Below, one piece after another: positions 15,360-23,193 of a stretch of DNA of 57,055 nucleotides. The notes under the pieces were generated by a model that worked only from the letters and a program-made list of their open reading frames with translations, made no database searches and was not told the DNA's origin. The position numbers were made by a program, and so were the translations under genes. Numbering within the stretch: position 1 is the stretch's first letter; the number at the start of each line of letters is the position of its first letter. This DNA comes from a virus. The stretch lies in IMG/VR virus record IMGVR_UViG_3300049216_000159, positions 1 through 57,055 of that record; one strand, 5' to 3'.

Positions 15360-16930
15360 CATTCGACAAACCGATCCGTCGCTTGGCGCCCACAGTGGAA
15401 GCGTGGCCGGCGCAGACCGAAACCGATGAGAACACGTTTCGTTTCGTGTTTAGCAACGAGAAGGTCGGCCGCGATGGCTTTATCGTGCAGAACCGCGCGA
15501 TCAATCATGAAAACTACGACCGCAATCCGGTGGTGCTGTTCGCGCACGACGACACCCAGCCGCCCATCGGGCGCGGCACGAACATCGACACCAGCAGCGC
15601 CGATTGCACCATCGACATCACCTTCGCGCCGCGGGACATATTGCCCTTCGCCGGCACGATCCGCGATCTGGTCGCGGGCAAGTGGTTGCGGGCGGTCAGC
15701 CTGTCCTGGCAGCCGCTGGATTACAAGCGATCGTCGGATCCCGACGTCGCCGCGATCTTCACGTCCGTCGACATGCTCGAGGTCAGCATCGTTCCGCTGC
15801 CGGCGCTTCCTTCCGCGCTGCTCGATGCCCGCTCGCATGGCGTCGACACCGCGCCGCTGTACGAGTGGGCCGAGCGGCTGCTCGACAAGGGCGATATGAC
15901 GCTCGTCGCCCGCGGCGAACTCGAACAACTGCGCAGAGCCGCAAAAATGCCTACCAAGGCACCCGTTCACACCCAGGAGAAACAGGCTATGGCCAAAGAG
16001 ACTACCGACCGCGCCATCGTGGCGAAGCATCGCCGCGCGATTGATCGGGCCCCGAAGGTTCCGACGTTCCGCCGCGGACTGTGCGAACTGGCGAATCTCG
16101 CGTACATCCTGCACCAGCTGGGCTATGCGCACGAAGCGTCCGAATACGAGGCCGAAGTCGAGGGCGATGACTCGCAACTGCCGGCGATGATCGGCGAGTC
16201 GCTTGCAACCTTGGGTGCCGCGGTCAAAGCCATGGCCGCCGAAGAGGTCGACGAGCTCATCGCCAATACGGTCGGCGATGATGAGGAAGATGACGATGAG
16301 GATTTCGGCGACGCCGATCGCGCCTTCGTCCGCGCCGGTAAGACCGCCGGCGTACGCGCGTGGCGCCGCGGCATCGCGCTTGCCCGCGCCGGCAAAGCAC
16401 TGTCGAAGTCGAACGGAGAAAAGCTCGAGGAGGCCCAGGACCACCACGTGCGGGCCTGGAAACATCACCAGCACCTGGGCGAACACCATGAGGCGGTGGG
16501 CGATCATGTGGACAAGGCCATGGACCACCACGAGCGCGCGACCAAGACCCTATCGGCGTTCGGCGACCATTTGCGCACCATTCAAAATGCCAGCTCACCG
16601 CAGTTGTCGTCTGACGCGCTGGACAAGGCCGTGCAATACCACCGTGCTGCGTCTGCAGACATGGAAAAGATCGGCGACGAGCACCATCGGATCAAGGACT
16701 GCAATGGGGATGTCGGCGATGCCCATAGCTCTCTTGGCCGCTCGCTCAAAGCCGCGCAGCGCTGTGTTCGCGCGGTGCTCACTGGCGCCGTGACCTCGGA
16801 GTCGGATGAGTCCGACGCCGACGATGTCAAAGACAGCGAAGCGGCGAAGGAAGAAAAAGCCCGCAAGGCTCGCGCGGCGCGCGCGGCCGAGCTCGCGCGC
16901 AAAGAGCCGATCACCCTCGACCTCGATTGA
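15356..16930 (+). CDS. Prohead protease (S78-like) fused to a His-rich helical region
   Basis: A 524-residue protein. Residues 1-180 have the pattern of HK97-type prohead proteases: RFVFSNEKVGRDGFIV, NPVVLFAHDD with the His, a hydrophobic core, and AVSLSWQP and MLEVSIVPLPALP near the catalytic Ser region. Residues about 200-520 are helical: an Asp/Glu block near 303-320, then heptad-like histidines (HHVRAWKHHQHLGEHH, MDHHERATK) and a Lys/Ala/Glu tail. Ordinary prohead proteases are about 200-230 residues. The extension is probably an internal scaffold, as in fused protease-scaffold proteins, and would be removed on maturation. The histidine density is unusual. Confidence 0.75.
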   Translation: MTFDKPIRRLAPTVEAWPAQTETDENTFRFVFSNEKVGRDGFIVQNRAINHENYDRNPVVLFAHDDTQPPIGRGTNIDTSSADCTIDITFAPRDILPFAGTIRDLVAGKWLRAVSLSWQPLDYKRSSDPDVAAIFTSVDMLEVSIVPLPALPSALLDARSHGVDTAPLYEWAERLLDKGDMTLVARGELEQLRRAAKMPTKAPVHTQEKQAMAKETTDRAIVAKHRRAIDRAPKVPTFRRGLCELANLAYILHQLGYAHEASEYEAEVEGDDSQLPAMIGESLATLGAAVKAMAAEEVDELIANTVGDDEEDDDEDFGDADRAFVRAGKTAGVRAWRRGIALARAGKALSKSNGEKLEEAQDHHVRAWKHHQHLGEHHEAVGDHVDKAMDHHERATKTLSAFGDHLRTIQNASSPQLSSDALDKAVQYHRAASADMEKIGDEHHRIKDCNGDVGDAHSSLGRSLKAAQRCVRAVLTGAVTSESDESDADDVKDSEAAKEEKARKARAARAAELARKEPITLDLD

Positions 16931-17022
16931 TTTTGTTTCCGCCCCTGTTATTCGCCGCTTGGGCAACGGCCGACCCCTAAAGGCGCTACTTCGGCGCTTT
17001 TTCACTTTATGGAGTTCTCAAT

Positions 17023-18384
17023 ATGAAGATCAGCGAGCTCCGCCAGAGTCGTGCCGAACTGGCGGTCAAAATTGCAACCCTCATCGACAATCCCGAGGAA
17101 TTCGGCAAGACCGAACGGCAGATCACGGAACTGGATGCGCTGATCGAGCGGGCGCAAAAGGCCACCGACTTCGCGCGCGGCGCTGCACGGCCGGTTGGCG
17201 AAGCCGCGGGCTCCGCGGCCAACGACAACCTGATCGCCCCGAACCAGCTGCTGCGTTTTGGCGTCGACCGCGAATTGCGGTCGCGCACGTGGGGCGCCCA
17301 AGATTACGTCGCTCACGCCCGCGGCGTCATTGGTTTCCAGGTCGACCCGCAGAAACACTTCCGCAGTTTCGGGGAGCAACTCTCCGCGATCGCGCAGCAT
17401 TACTCGGGCGGTGCGTCCGATTCGCGTCTGGTACGCGCGCCGTTCGGTGCCGGCGAATCCGACGCGTCCGCCGGCGGCTTCCTGGTGCAATCGGACTTCG
17501 CCTCTGCGGTGTGGACTCGCGCCTACGACATGGGCGATATCCTGGGTCGCGTATTCAAGCTGCCGATCTCCGCGAACGCCAACGGCATCAAACTGCCGGC
17601 CGTCGATGAAACGAGCCGCGCAACCGGCAGCCGCTGGGGCGGTGTGCAGTCCTACTGGCTCGCGGAAGGCGATCAGCCGACGGCGACAAAGCCTAAGTTC
17701 CGTTTGATTGAGCTGGATTTGAAGAAGCTGTTCTCGGTCATGAGTGTCACGGATGAGCTCCTGCAGGACCAGAGCGCGCTCGAGGCGATCGCGACGCAGG
17801 CCTTCTCCGAGGAAATCATGTTTATGACGGAGGACGGCATTTTCGAAGGCGACGGTGTCGGCAAGCCGTTCGGTATCTTGAATGCGCCCTGTCTCGTGAC
17901 GGTGCCGAAGGACAACGGCCAGGCCAGTGCTACGCTGTCCATCAACAACATCGTCAACATGTGGTCGCGCATGTGGATCCGCTCGCGCAAGAACGCGGTC
18001 TGGTACATCAACCAGGACGTCGAGCCGCAGCTCTACCAGCTGAGTCAGACGGTCGGTACCGGCGGCTTGCCCATGTTCATGCCCGCGGGCGGCATCAACA
18101 ACGCGCCGTATTCCTCGCTGTTCGGTCGGCCGATCATCCCGATCGAGTATGCGGCCACTCTGGGCGCGCCCGGCGACATCACGCTCGCCGACTTCAGCCA
18201 GTACGTGCTGGCCGACAAGCGCGGTATGCAGGCGGCCACGTCCATGCACGTGCGCTTCCTCACGGATGAGATGGTGTTTCGTTTCACGTACAGAGTCGAC
18301 GGAAATCCGCTCTGGCACACCACGCTGACTCCGTTCAAAGGCAGCAACACGAAGTCCCCGTTCGTCGTCTTGGCTCAGCGGTAA
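17023..18384 (+). CDS. Major capsid protein, HK97 fold
   Basis: A 453-residue protein. The first about 65 residues form the delta-domain coiled coil (SELRQSRAELAVKIATLI ... ITELDALIERAQ). The capsid core then shows SDASAGGFLVQSDF, WLAEGDQPTATKPKF, DELLQDQSALEAI, EDGIFEGDGVGKPFGIL and the P-domain to C-terminal VRFLTDEMVFRFTYRVDG. It is expected to be cleaved by the upstream protease after the delta domain. A GC-rich hairpin (18411-18436) follows the gene. Confidence 0.95.
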   Translation: MKISELRQSRAELAVKIATLIDNPEEFGKTERQITELDALIERAQKATDFARGAARPVGEAAGSAANDNLIAPNQLLRFGVDRELRSRTWGAQDYVAHARGVIGFQVDPQKHFRSFGEQLSAIAQHYSGGASDSRLVRAPFGAGESDASAGGFLVQSDFASAVWTRAYDMGDILGRVFKLPISANANGIKLPAVDETSRATGSRWGGVQSYWLAEGDQPTATKPKFRLIELDLKKLFSVMSVTDELLQDQSALEAIATQAFSEEIMFMTEDGIFEGDGVGKPFGILNAPCLVTVPKDNGQASATLSINNIVNMWSRMWIRSRKNAVWYINQDVEPQLYQLSQTVGTGGLPMFMPAGGINNAPYSSLFGRPIIPIEYAATLGAPGDITLADFSQYVLADKRGMQAATSMHVRFLTDEMVFRFTYRVDGNPLWHTTLTPFKGSNTKSPFVVLAQR

Positions 18385-18410
18385 TTCGATTCGATCTGAT
18401 CTGAGCTTCA

Positions 18411-18436
18411 AGGGCGCGGTTCCCCAGCCGCGCCCT
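18411..18436 (+). terminator. GC hairpin after the capsid gene
   Basis: A 9-bp stem (18411-18419 with 18428-18436) and an 8-base loop. No uninterrupted T-run follows (CACCCTTT), so it may attenuate or stabilise the capsid mRNA 3' end rather than terminate fully. Confidence 0.5.
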
Positions 18437-18483
18437 CACCCTTTCGAATTCGCCGCAATGGGGGGCGGCAGGAGCATCCGTTC

Positions 18484-18978
18484 ATGTCCAAGCAATTCAA
18501 TTTTGTCTATCAAGCGCCGCCGATCGGCTTGATTCCTCCGCAGGCCAACGGCGGCTCGATCACCGGGCCCTACAAATCGCTGCGCAATTCTTCGGGCAAG
18601 GTGGCGATCGTCGTTCACGTGAACCAAGGCAATGCCGCGCCGGTGACCATCACGCCGCTGCAGGCGCAGAGCAGTTCCGGCACCGGTTCGAAGGCCGTGG
18701 GAACTCAGGCGAGTCCGCCGATCTTTTACAACGCGGCCACCACCGTCTCGGATACCTTGGTCGCGCAAACCGCAGCCAACAGTTTCACGACGGATGCGTC
18801 GATTGCAGACAAGATCGTGGTGTTCGAATTCGATCCGGCCGATGCGCTGGACCTTGCGAACGGGTTCAATCATATCGCCGTGCAGATCAGCGCGTCGAAC
18901 GCCGCGAACATCGTCGAGGCGCACATGGAATACCTGGGTCGCTTCCAGCAGGCGGTTCCGCCGGCTTCCGAGGTCTAA
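18484..18978 (+). CDS. Head-associated protein after capsid
   Basis: A 164-residue beta-rich protein (FNFVYQAPPIGLIPP start, VAIVVHVNQGNAAPVTITPLQ, FNHIAVQISASNAANIVEA) without cysteine. It follows the major capsid gene. The composition and two-sheet alternation resemble capsid decoration or small head proteins. A terminator-like GC stem with a T-rich tail follows at 18997-19025. Specific family not identified. Confidence 0.6.
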   Translation: MSKQFNFVYQAPPIGLIPPQANGGSITGPYKSLRNSSGKVAIVVHVNQGNAAPVTITPLQAQSSSGTGSKAVGTQASPPIFYNAATTVSDTLVAQTAANSFTTDASIADKIVVFEFDPADALDLANGFNHIAVQISASNAANIVEAHMEYLGRFQQAVPPASEV

Positions 18979-18996
18979 GGCTTCACGCCAACTTGC

Positions 18997-19025
18997 GGCC
19001 CTGCGTGAGCGGGGCCTTCTCTTTT
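18997..19025 (+). terminator. Weak intrinsic terminator shape
   Basis: GGCCC (18997-19001) pairs with GGGCC (19012-19016), followed by a T-rich stretch ending in TTTTT. The short stem makes it uncertain. Confidence 0.45.
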
Positions 19026-19047
19026 TCCCAGCACGAGGATCAATCCC

Positions 19048-19809
19048 ATGGGCAGCCTTCTTTCTTTGCGGTCGCGCAACGCCGCGAGCGGCGACGCGCA
19101 GTCCGAGTACGACGCACTGACCAGCGAAACGGTCACGCGATTGACGACCGTCATTCTTGATGAAGATTTTTGCGGCCCTGGCCACACGACGATCCCGACT
19201 CAAGGGTCGCCCTCGTCGGGTTACCCCTGGGTGCAACGGGTCGTGGGTTCGGCGCCGCCGACCTGCTCCGTCGTTTCCAATTACCCCGGCGGCCTGATTC
19301 GCCTGGCGCTTACGAGCACGTCCGAAGCGGAAGAGGCCGACCTCTACGCGAACGACATGCTCAATTGGGACATGACCAAGTCCGCGGTGTGGGAAGCGCG
19401 CGTGTCGAATCATGTGCTGCCAAGTTTGGCGGCGGTTGAATTCGTGTTCGGACTGCAGAGCGCCTGGGTCTCAGGTCCCGACAACGTCGCCTATTACGCG
19501 CAGTTCCAGCAAAGCGGCTCGGGTGCCGTCAACATGCGCACCAAAGACGGCGTCAGCACGCTCTCGGGCTCGAGCGGCGTCACGATGGCCGTCGACACGT
19601 TTCACATCTTTCGCATCGATACCACGGATCCCACCAACGTGCGCTTCTTCATCGACGGCGTCGAGACCAGCACCAAGGGTCAATTCACGTTTGCCGCAAC
19701 GGGTGCGAACGCGATCCTGCAACCTTACTTCTCGGTCTACAAGGCGTCCGGCGTCGGCGTCGGCACCATGGACATCGACATGGTTCAGATCGGGATGAAC
19801 CGCTCGTAA
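19048..19809 (+). CDS. Concanavalin/LamG-like virion protein
   Basis: A 253-residue protein whose residues about 45-250 read like a jelly-roll lectin-type sandwich: an ILDEDFCG opening, VWEARVSNHVLPSLAAVEFVFGLQS, NVAYYAQFQQSGSG, VDTFHIFRIDTTD, NVRFFIDGVET and a final MDIDMVQIG strand. Such single domains decorate phage heads or tails. It follows capsid genes, so head decoration is the simplest reading. The leftward accessory cassette begins only three bases after its stop. Confidence 0.6.
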   Translation: MGSLLSLRSRNAASGDAQSEYDALTSETVTRLTTVILDEDFCGPGHTTIPTQGSPSSGYPWVQRVVGSAPPTCSVVSNYPGGLIRLALTSTSEAEEADLYANDMLNWDMTKSAVWEARVSNHVLPSLAAVEFVFGLQSAWVSGPDNVAYYAQFQQSGSGAVNMRTKDGVSTLSGSSGVTMAVDTFHIFRIDTTDPTNVRFFIDGVETSTKGQFTFAATGANAILQPYFSVYKASGVGVGTMDIDMVQIGMNRS

Positions 19810-19812
19810 GCG

Positions 19813-19989
19813 CTAAGGCTTTTCGATTCCGTGTAGGATCTTAAAGAGACGTGCCATCGGCTCCGGAATCGGCTTCTTGCTGGCTTCCCAACGCTGCCAA
19901 GTGCGCGCGCTGACGGAAATCGACGCCGCCGCGGCGGTCGGTGTCAGTTTCAGCTTCTCTCGGAGTTTCTTGAGTTCTGTGCCAGTCAT
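19813..19989 (-). CDS. Tiny XRE-type regulator of the inverted cassette
   Basis: A 58-residue helix-turn-helix protein: TELKKLREKLKLTPTAAAAS, then ISVSARTWQRWEAS and PIPEPMARLFKIL, a NadS/XRE-like single domain. A near-consensus leftward promoter (TTGACC at 20022-20027, TATACA at 19999-20004, 17-bp spacing) would start transcription about three bases before the ATG, so the mRNA is probably leaderless. An ATAC-C-GTAT inverted repeat overlaps the -10 and may be its own operator. Likely regulates the cassette upstream of it. Confidence 0.75.
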   Translation of the reverse strand: MTGTELKKLREKLKLTPTAAAASISVSARTWQRWEASKKPIPEPMARLFKILHGIEKP

Positions 19990-19998
19990 CGGAGGGCA

Positions 19999-20027
19999 TG
20001 TATACCGTATGGAATCCTGGCGGTCAA
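19999..20027 (-). promoter_or_regulatory. Near-consensus leftward promoter for the XRE gene
   Basis: TTGACC and TATACA are separated by 17 bp, leading to an ATG about ten bases beyond the -10. A 9-bp inverted repeat (20002-20010) lies over the -10, suited to autoregulation. Confidence 0.7.
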
Positions 20028-20040
20028 ATTGACGGCCATC

Positions 20041-20134
20041 CTGTGCTGTGCTGTGCTGCGCTTTGCCTGGCCAGGCTGCGCTTTGCTTTGCTGCGCGGCG
20101 CTTCGCTTCGCTTTGCGTTGATGAGCGATGCTAG
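20041..20134 (-). repeat. AGC-rich pentamer tract 3
   Basis: Read leftward, about 18 consecutive 5-base units fit NNGCN (CAGCA, AAGCG, AAGCA, TGGCC, AGGCA), ending in three CAGCA copies and CAGGA. T is rare on this strand. It lies between the ParB-like gene and the XRE gene. Similar tracts precede the other two cassette genes. Confidence 0.8.
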
Positions 20135-20142
20135 GAAAAATA

Positions 20143-20808
20143 TCAAGCCGCTTTTGTTCTGCAAACCGACTGAAGCAGCCGCTCAAGTTTCTCAAGCGTC
20201 TGCATCAGTTCAACGTTCGATAGGTCAAGAAGGTCATTCTCGATCAGAGTAATGATCTGGTTGGCATAAAACATCTGATTCATGCCGCTCAATTTGTCAT
20301 TGGCGGCGGACTGATTGCTGGTGAGTTCCTTGCCGGCCATGTGTCGGATCGTCTGTTTGAGGGCGATGGGGCGACCGGAGATGGTTCCGATGCGACTGGA
20401 GCGTAGTTCGCCCATGCGCTCCGATGTCAGATTCAGCGCTTGCGAGACGGCGACAGCATCGATGGCCAGCTTTTCGGCCAGCAGCAGGCAATGCGCCTTG
20501 TCGTGCTGCGATAGGGCGCGGCCATGTGAGGCGTTGTAGCGCATGGCGTCTAGGAATAGGTCGGCGTCCGTCTTGTACGTTTTTTCGATGCATTCGACCT
20601 CGTAGTCCTCGCCGTAGATGCGAATGAGAGCTTTGCTTCGATGGAACCCGTCTGCAACACGCTTGGATGATTTGTCGATCACAAGCGGAGGCATGGAAGA
20701 ACCAGCACGGATCGCCGACTCGATCTCGCCGACGTGATGGGAATCGATGCTGCCGCGCGGGAAAAGAGTGAAGTCGAAAACGAGAGCAGAAAGGGGATGC
20801 TTTTTCAC
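20143..20808 (-). CDS. ParB/Srx-like nuclease-fold protein of the inverted cassette
   Basis: A 221-residue protein starting GTG six bases after an AGGAG site that is the tail of pentamer tract 2. Residues 1-90 carry the ParB N-terminal pattern: a hydrophobic opening, HHVGEIESAIRAG, PLVIDKSSKRVADGFHRSKAL and a Tyr-Glu-Val-Glu strand. A helix-turn-helix follows (DAVAVSQALNLTSERMGEL, about 120-140). The C-terminal 50 residues are helical and end with Lys/Ala. It resembles small phage ParB-like DNA-binding proteins, unrelated in sequence to the ParB gene at 47500 apart from the fold. Partner and target unknown. Confidence 0.75.
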   Translation of the reverse strand: MKKHPLSALVFDFTLFPRGSIDSHHVGEIESAIRAGSSMPPLVIDKSSKRVADGFHRSKALIRIYGEDYEVECIEKTYKTDADLFLDAMRYNASHGRALSQHDKAHCLLLAEKLAIDAVAVSQALNLTSERMGELRSSRIGTISGRPIALKQTIRHMAGKELTSNQSAANDKLSGMNQMFYANQIITLIENDLLDLSNVELMQTLEKLERLLQSVCRTKAA

Positions 20809-20819
20809 TGGTAACTCCT

Positions 20820-20880
20820 GTGCTGTGCTGTGCTGTGCTGCGCGCCGCGACGCTGAGCTAGGCCCTGCTTGGGGATGCCG
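20820..20880 (-). repeat. AGC-rich pentamer tract 2, merging into a ribosome site
   Basis: Read leftward, units of five bases (AAGCA, TAGCT, CAGCG, TCGCG, then four CAGCA) run directly into CAGGAG, the Shine-Dalgarno of the ParB-like gene. About 12 units; T-poor. Confidence 0.8.
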
Positions 20881-20888
20881 TGGATAGA

Positions 20889-21194
20889 CTATTTCATTTC
20901 GACGCTATCTTCAGCGGTGAACAGCGTCGCCTGAAACATTTTTCGTGGTCCCGTTTTTGTTCCAGCAAACTTTTGGCCGCTGCATCCGTCGAGCAGCGAT
21001 GTGCGAAGCGCGCCAGAGGGGATGTAGAGCGTTCCGTCGGGCTCGCGGTAGGTGAGTGCCTCGGCGATCCTTTCGATATCGCCTTTGTTAGGCGTTGTAC
21101 CCAATTTTAGTTGCGGCAATTTTCCGTTCACGCTCTCGATGTTGCACATCAGAAGCGGAGTAAGACCTGTGAATTTAAACACTCGTATTTCCAC
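20889..21194 (-). CDS. Short phage protein, possible truncated member of a larger family
   Basis: A protein of 101 residues if the GTG at 21194 is the start. That GTG lies six bases after AAGGAG, whereas the ATG at 21200 touches it. It begins EIRVFKFTGLTPLLMCN and has GTLYIPSGALRTSLLDGCSG in the middle, a pattern I associate with roughly 200-residue phage proteins (a TPLLMHN start, then an IPADAFRASLL-like helix). Here it stops soon after LFTAEDSVEM, so it may be a shortened version. First gene of the inverted cassette. Confidence 0.6.
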   Translation of the reverse strand: MEIRVFKFTGLTPLLMCNIESVNGKLPQLKLGTTPNKGDIERIAEALTYREPDGTLYIPSGALRTSLLDGCSGQKFAGTKTGPRKMFQATLFTAEDSVEMK

Positions 21195-21234
21195 TGACAT
21201 CTCCTTGCCGCGACACAATGCCGCGACTTCAAAA

Positions 21235-21329
21235 CTGTGCGTTGCTGTGCTAGGCGCGGCTGTGCCACGCGAGGCCTCGCTAAGCTGTGCCACGCTGTGC
21301 TTTGCTGCGCTTGGCATTGCCACGCTGGG
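21235..21329 (-). repeat. AGC-rich pentamer tract 1 (5' leader)
   Basis: Eighteen consecutive 5-base units with GC at positions 3-4 (CAGCG, TGGCA, ATGCC, AAGCG, CAGCA and so on), read leftward. The promoter just upstream predicts a start at about 21329, exactly where the tract begins, so the tract is the 5' leader of the cassette mRNA. Confidence 0.8.
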
Positions 21330-21335
21330 AAGAGG

Positions 21336-21364
21336 ATAGTATGGTGCGTCAATATGGCTGTCAA
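21336..21364 (-). promoter_or_regulatory. Strong leftward promoter of the inverted cassette
   Basis: TTGACA (21359-21364) and TACTAT (21336-21341) are separated by 17 bp. Near-consensus and independent of the late rightward transcription, so the cassette can be expressed on its own, possibly in the lysogen. Confidence 0.8.
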
Positions 21365-21384
21365 GTTGGCGCAAGGAGAATTTC

Positions 21385-21729
21385 ATGGAAATAGACATTG
21401 TCACGACGACCATTGCGGCCGGACAGACCACGTCGCCGCAAGTAGACATCGGAAACAAGGTTTTAGTGGGGATTCAGGTTCCCGCCAACTGGTCGGCGGC
21501 CACAATTTCCTTTCTGGCCTCGATTGATGGCGGCGCCACCTTCGGGCCAGTCGTGACGTTCGCGGGCGGGACTGGTGCGGCCTATGTGAGCGCCAGTATT
21601 GGCGCTGGGCAAGCATACCTGGCACTCGATCCCACAATCCTCCGTGGGATCAGTTCATTCAAAATCGTCGCCGGCACTTCGCAAACAAATCTGGTCACGC
21701 TGTCGTTGGTGACGCGGCTCGTACACTGA
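21385..21729 (+). CDS. Head-module hypothetical protein
   Basis: A 114-residue beta-rich protein with a clear AAGGAG site seven bases before the ATG. Alternating hydrophobic strands (VLVGIQVPANW, TISFLASIDGGATFG, FKIVAGTS) and a C-terminal TLSLVTRLVH suggest a small beta-barrel. It resumes the rightward structural operon after the inverted cassette and precedes the connector gene. Family not recognised. Confidence 0.6.
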   Translation: MEIDIVTTTIAAGQTTSPQVDIGNKVLVGIQVPANWSAATISFLASIDGGATFGPVVTFAGGTGAAYVSASIGAGQAYLALDPTILRGISSFKIVAGTSQTNLVTLSLVTRLVH

Positions 21730-21730
21730 C

Positions 21731-22711
21731 ATGCAAGGCCAGACCGCCAGCTACGTTCTCAAGACGCTGCTGAGTGCCCCTGCGTCCGCGGGATTGACGA
21801 CGTTGGCGAACGTCAAGGACGAGCTCAACATCACCGATGATTCGAACGATACGAGCCTGACGCGCTTTATCGCGGAGGAATCAGCGGCGATCTCGCGCTA
21901 CTGCAATCGGATCTTCGGGCTGGCCACCTGGCAGGATGAATTCCGGCCGCAGCGCGGCGTGCGTGGCGAGGGCGTGCGTGGCGCGTCGAATCCGCTAAAG
22001 CTGTCCAGATGGCCATTGGCGACGAACGCGATGTCATTCGTCGGCAACACCACGCAGAACAATCTGGTGATCAGCGGGATTGTGTCAACCGCTGGTCTTT
22101 ACGCCGGAATGCCGGTGTTTGGATCCGGCGTTCAGGATGTTCAGGCGACCTCGGCCCAAACGTCCACGCTGGCGTCCGGAGTGCCGAGCGGCGCGACGAT
22201 CTCAACGGTCAACCCGACGAGCGTGGTGCTGTCGGCACCGGTCACCGTGAGCCAGACGCAGGCGACTTTTACCGCAGGCCTGTCGGTTCAGGAAACGGTC
22301 GCGGGGCAAACCTCCCAGCTCGTCGTCGGCAACGATTTCGAAGTCGATTCGGGATCGCTACTGCCGGGCGATGAAGGCAACGCCATGCTGTACCGGCTGA
22401 ATGAATTTGGACGCCCGCGCACCTGGCCACCGGGGCGAATCGTCGTGGTCTACCAGGCCGGGTATGCGCTGCCGAACGATGATTACGGCTCCAACGTCGC
22501 GACCCTGCCGTCGGACTTGGAGACGGCCTGCATCCGGCTGGTCGTGGGACGGTTCCGCGCACGCGGCCGCGATCCCATGCTGCGCTCAAAGAATCAACCG
22601 ACGATCGGCGGCGAGCAGTACTGGGTCGGGGCGACGCCTGGGCAGACGGGTCCTTATCCCAACGACATCATGGCCATCTTGAACGCCTACCGAACGCCGG
22701 TGACCGCATGA
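21731..22711 (+). CDS. Head-tail connector (gp6-like) with an inserted beta domain
   Basis: A 326-residue protein. Residues 1-65 (LTTLANVKDELNI, LTRFIAEESAAISRYCNR) and about 235-320 (VYQAGYALPND, LPSDLETACIRLVVGRFR) form the helical gp6/connector fold. Between them, about residues 100-195, sits an insert with LVISGIVSTAGLYAGMPVFG and STVNPTSVVLSAPVT. The insert resembles one in the tail terminator gene at 23194. It links portal to tail in the HK97 head-completion pathway. Confidence 0.8.
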   Translation: MQGQTASYVLKTLLSAPASAGLTTLANVKDELNITDDSNDTSLTRFIAEESAAISRYCNRIFGLATWQDEFRPQRGVRGEGVRGASNPLKLSRWPLATNAMSFVGNTTQNNLVISGIVSTAGLYAGMPVFGSGVQDVQATSAQTSTLASGVPSGATISTVNPTSVVLSAPVTVSQTQATFTAGLSVQETVAGQTSQLVVGNDFEVDSGSLLPGDEGNAMLYRLNEFGRPRTWPPGRIVVVYQAGYALPNDDYGSNVATLPSDLETACIRLVVGRFRARGRDPMLRSKNQPTIGGEQYWVGATPGQTGPYPNDIMAILNAYRTPVTA

Positions 22712-23193
22712 CCGTCGTCACGCGCGGCGAGCGCGAGGTCTCAGCGCGGTTCGAGACTTTTCCGACCCGAGCCCGCGCCAAGCTGGAAGAACGCATTGCG
22801 GCACTGACCCAGCAGCTGCAGGTGCGCGTCCAGGCCGCAGCGCCGTTTCGCACGGGCAAGCTGCGCAGTGAAATCACCAAACGCGACTACGCCGACAACC
22901 CTGATCGTGTCGCCGGCTACGTGTCAGTGTACGCCGACGGTGACTCGAACGAATACGCCAAGGCGGCAACGCTCGAGTACGGGACCAACAAGCCGCGCCG
23001 CGCCTTTGAGCGCACCGGCGCCGGCGTTATCGCGCGTTTGGGCCGCAGCAAGCGGCGCATCGTCGCCAAATTGAGCAAGCCGGTGCGGATTGAAGCCTTT
23101 AAGTACTTGCGCGAGCCACTGGCAGACATGAAGCCGGAAATCGAGCTCGCGTTGAACGAAGCGGTGGCCCAGGCCGCCGCGGAGCAGCCGTAA
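22708..23193 (+). CDS. HK97 gp10-like tail-completion protein
   Basis: A 161-residue protein with the gp10 pattern: a helical start with ARAKLEERIAALTQQLQ, AAPFRTGKLRSEI, VSVYADGDSNEYAKAATLEYGT (strand with the Tyr-Gly) and a helical end. It binds at the head-tail joining surface. Overlaps both gene order and spacing typical of the connector block. Confidence 0.8.
   Translation: MTVVTRGEREVSARFETFPTRARAKLEERIAALTQQLQVRVQAAAPFRTGKLRSEITKRDYADNPDRVAGYVSVYADGDSNEYAKAATLEYGTNKPRRAFERTGAGVIARLGRSKRRIVAKLSKPVRIEAFKYLREPLADMKPEIELALNEAVAQAAAEQP

Noticed and set aside
15296-16531. 411-residue leftward ORF
   Set aside because: Lies entirely opposite the protease-scaffold gene; its composition reflects the complementary codons.
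17002-18411. 469-residue leftward ORF
   Set aside because: Reverse shadow of the major capsid gene; Arg/Leu/His-rich without a motif.
19986-20195. 69-residue leftward ORF through pentamer tract 3
   Set aside because: Composed mainly of the repeat read as protein and overlapping the ParB-like gene end; the tract explains the open frame.
20041-21329. Pentamer tracts as simple sequencing or assembly slippage
   Set aside because: Most units differ from each other while preserving the five-base phase, and all three tracts occupy equivalent places before genes.
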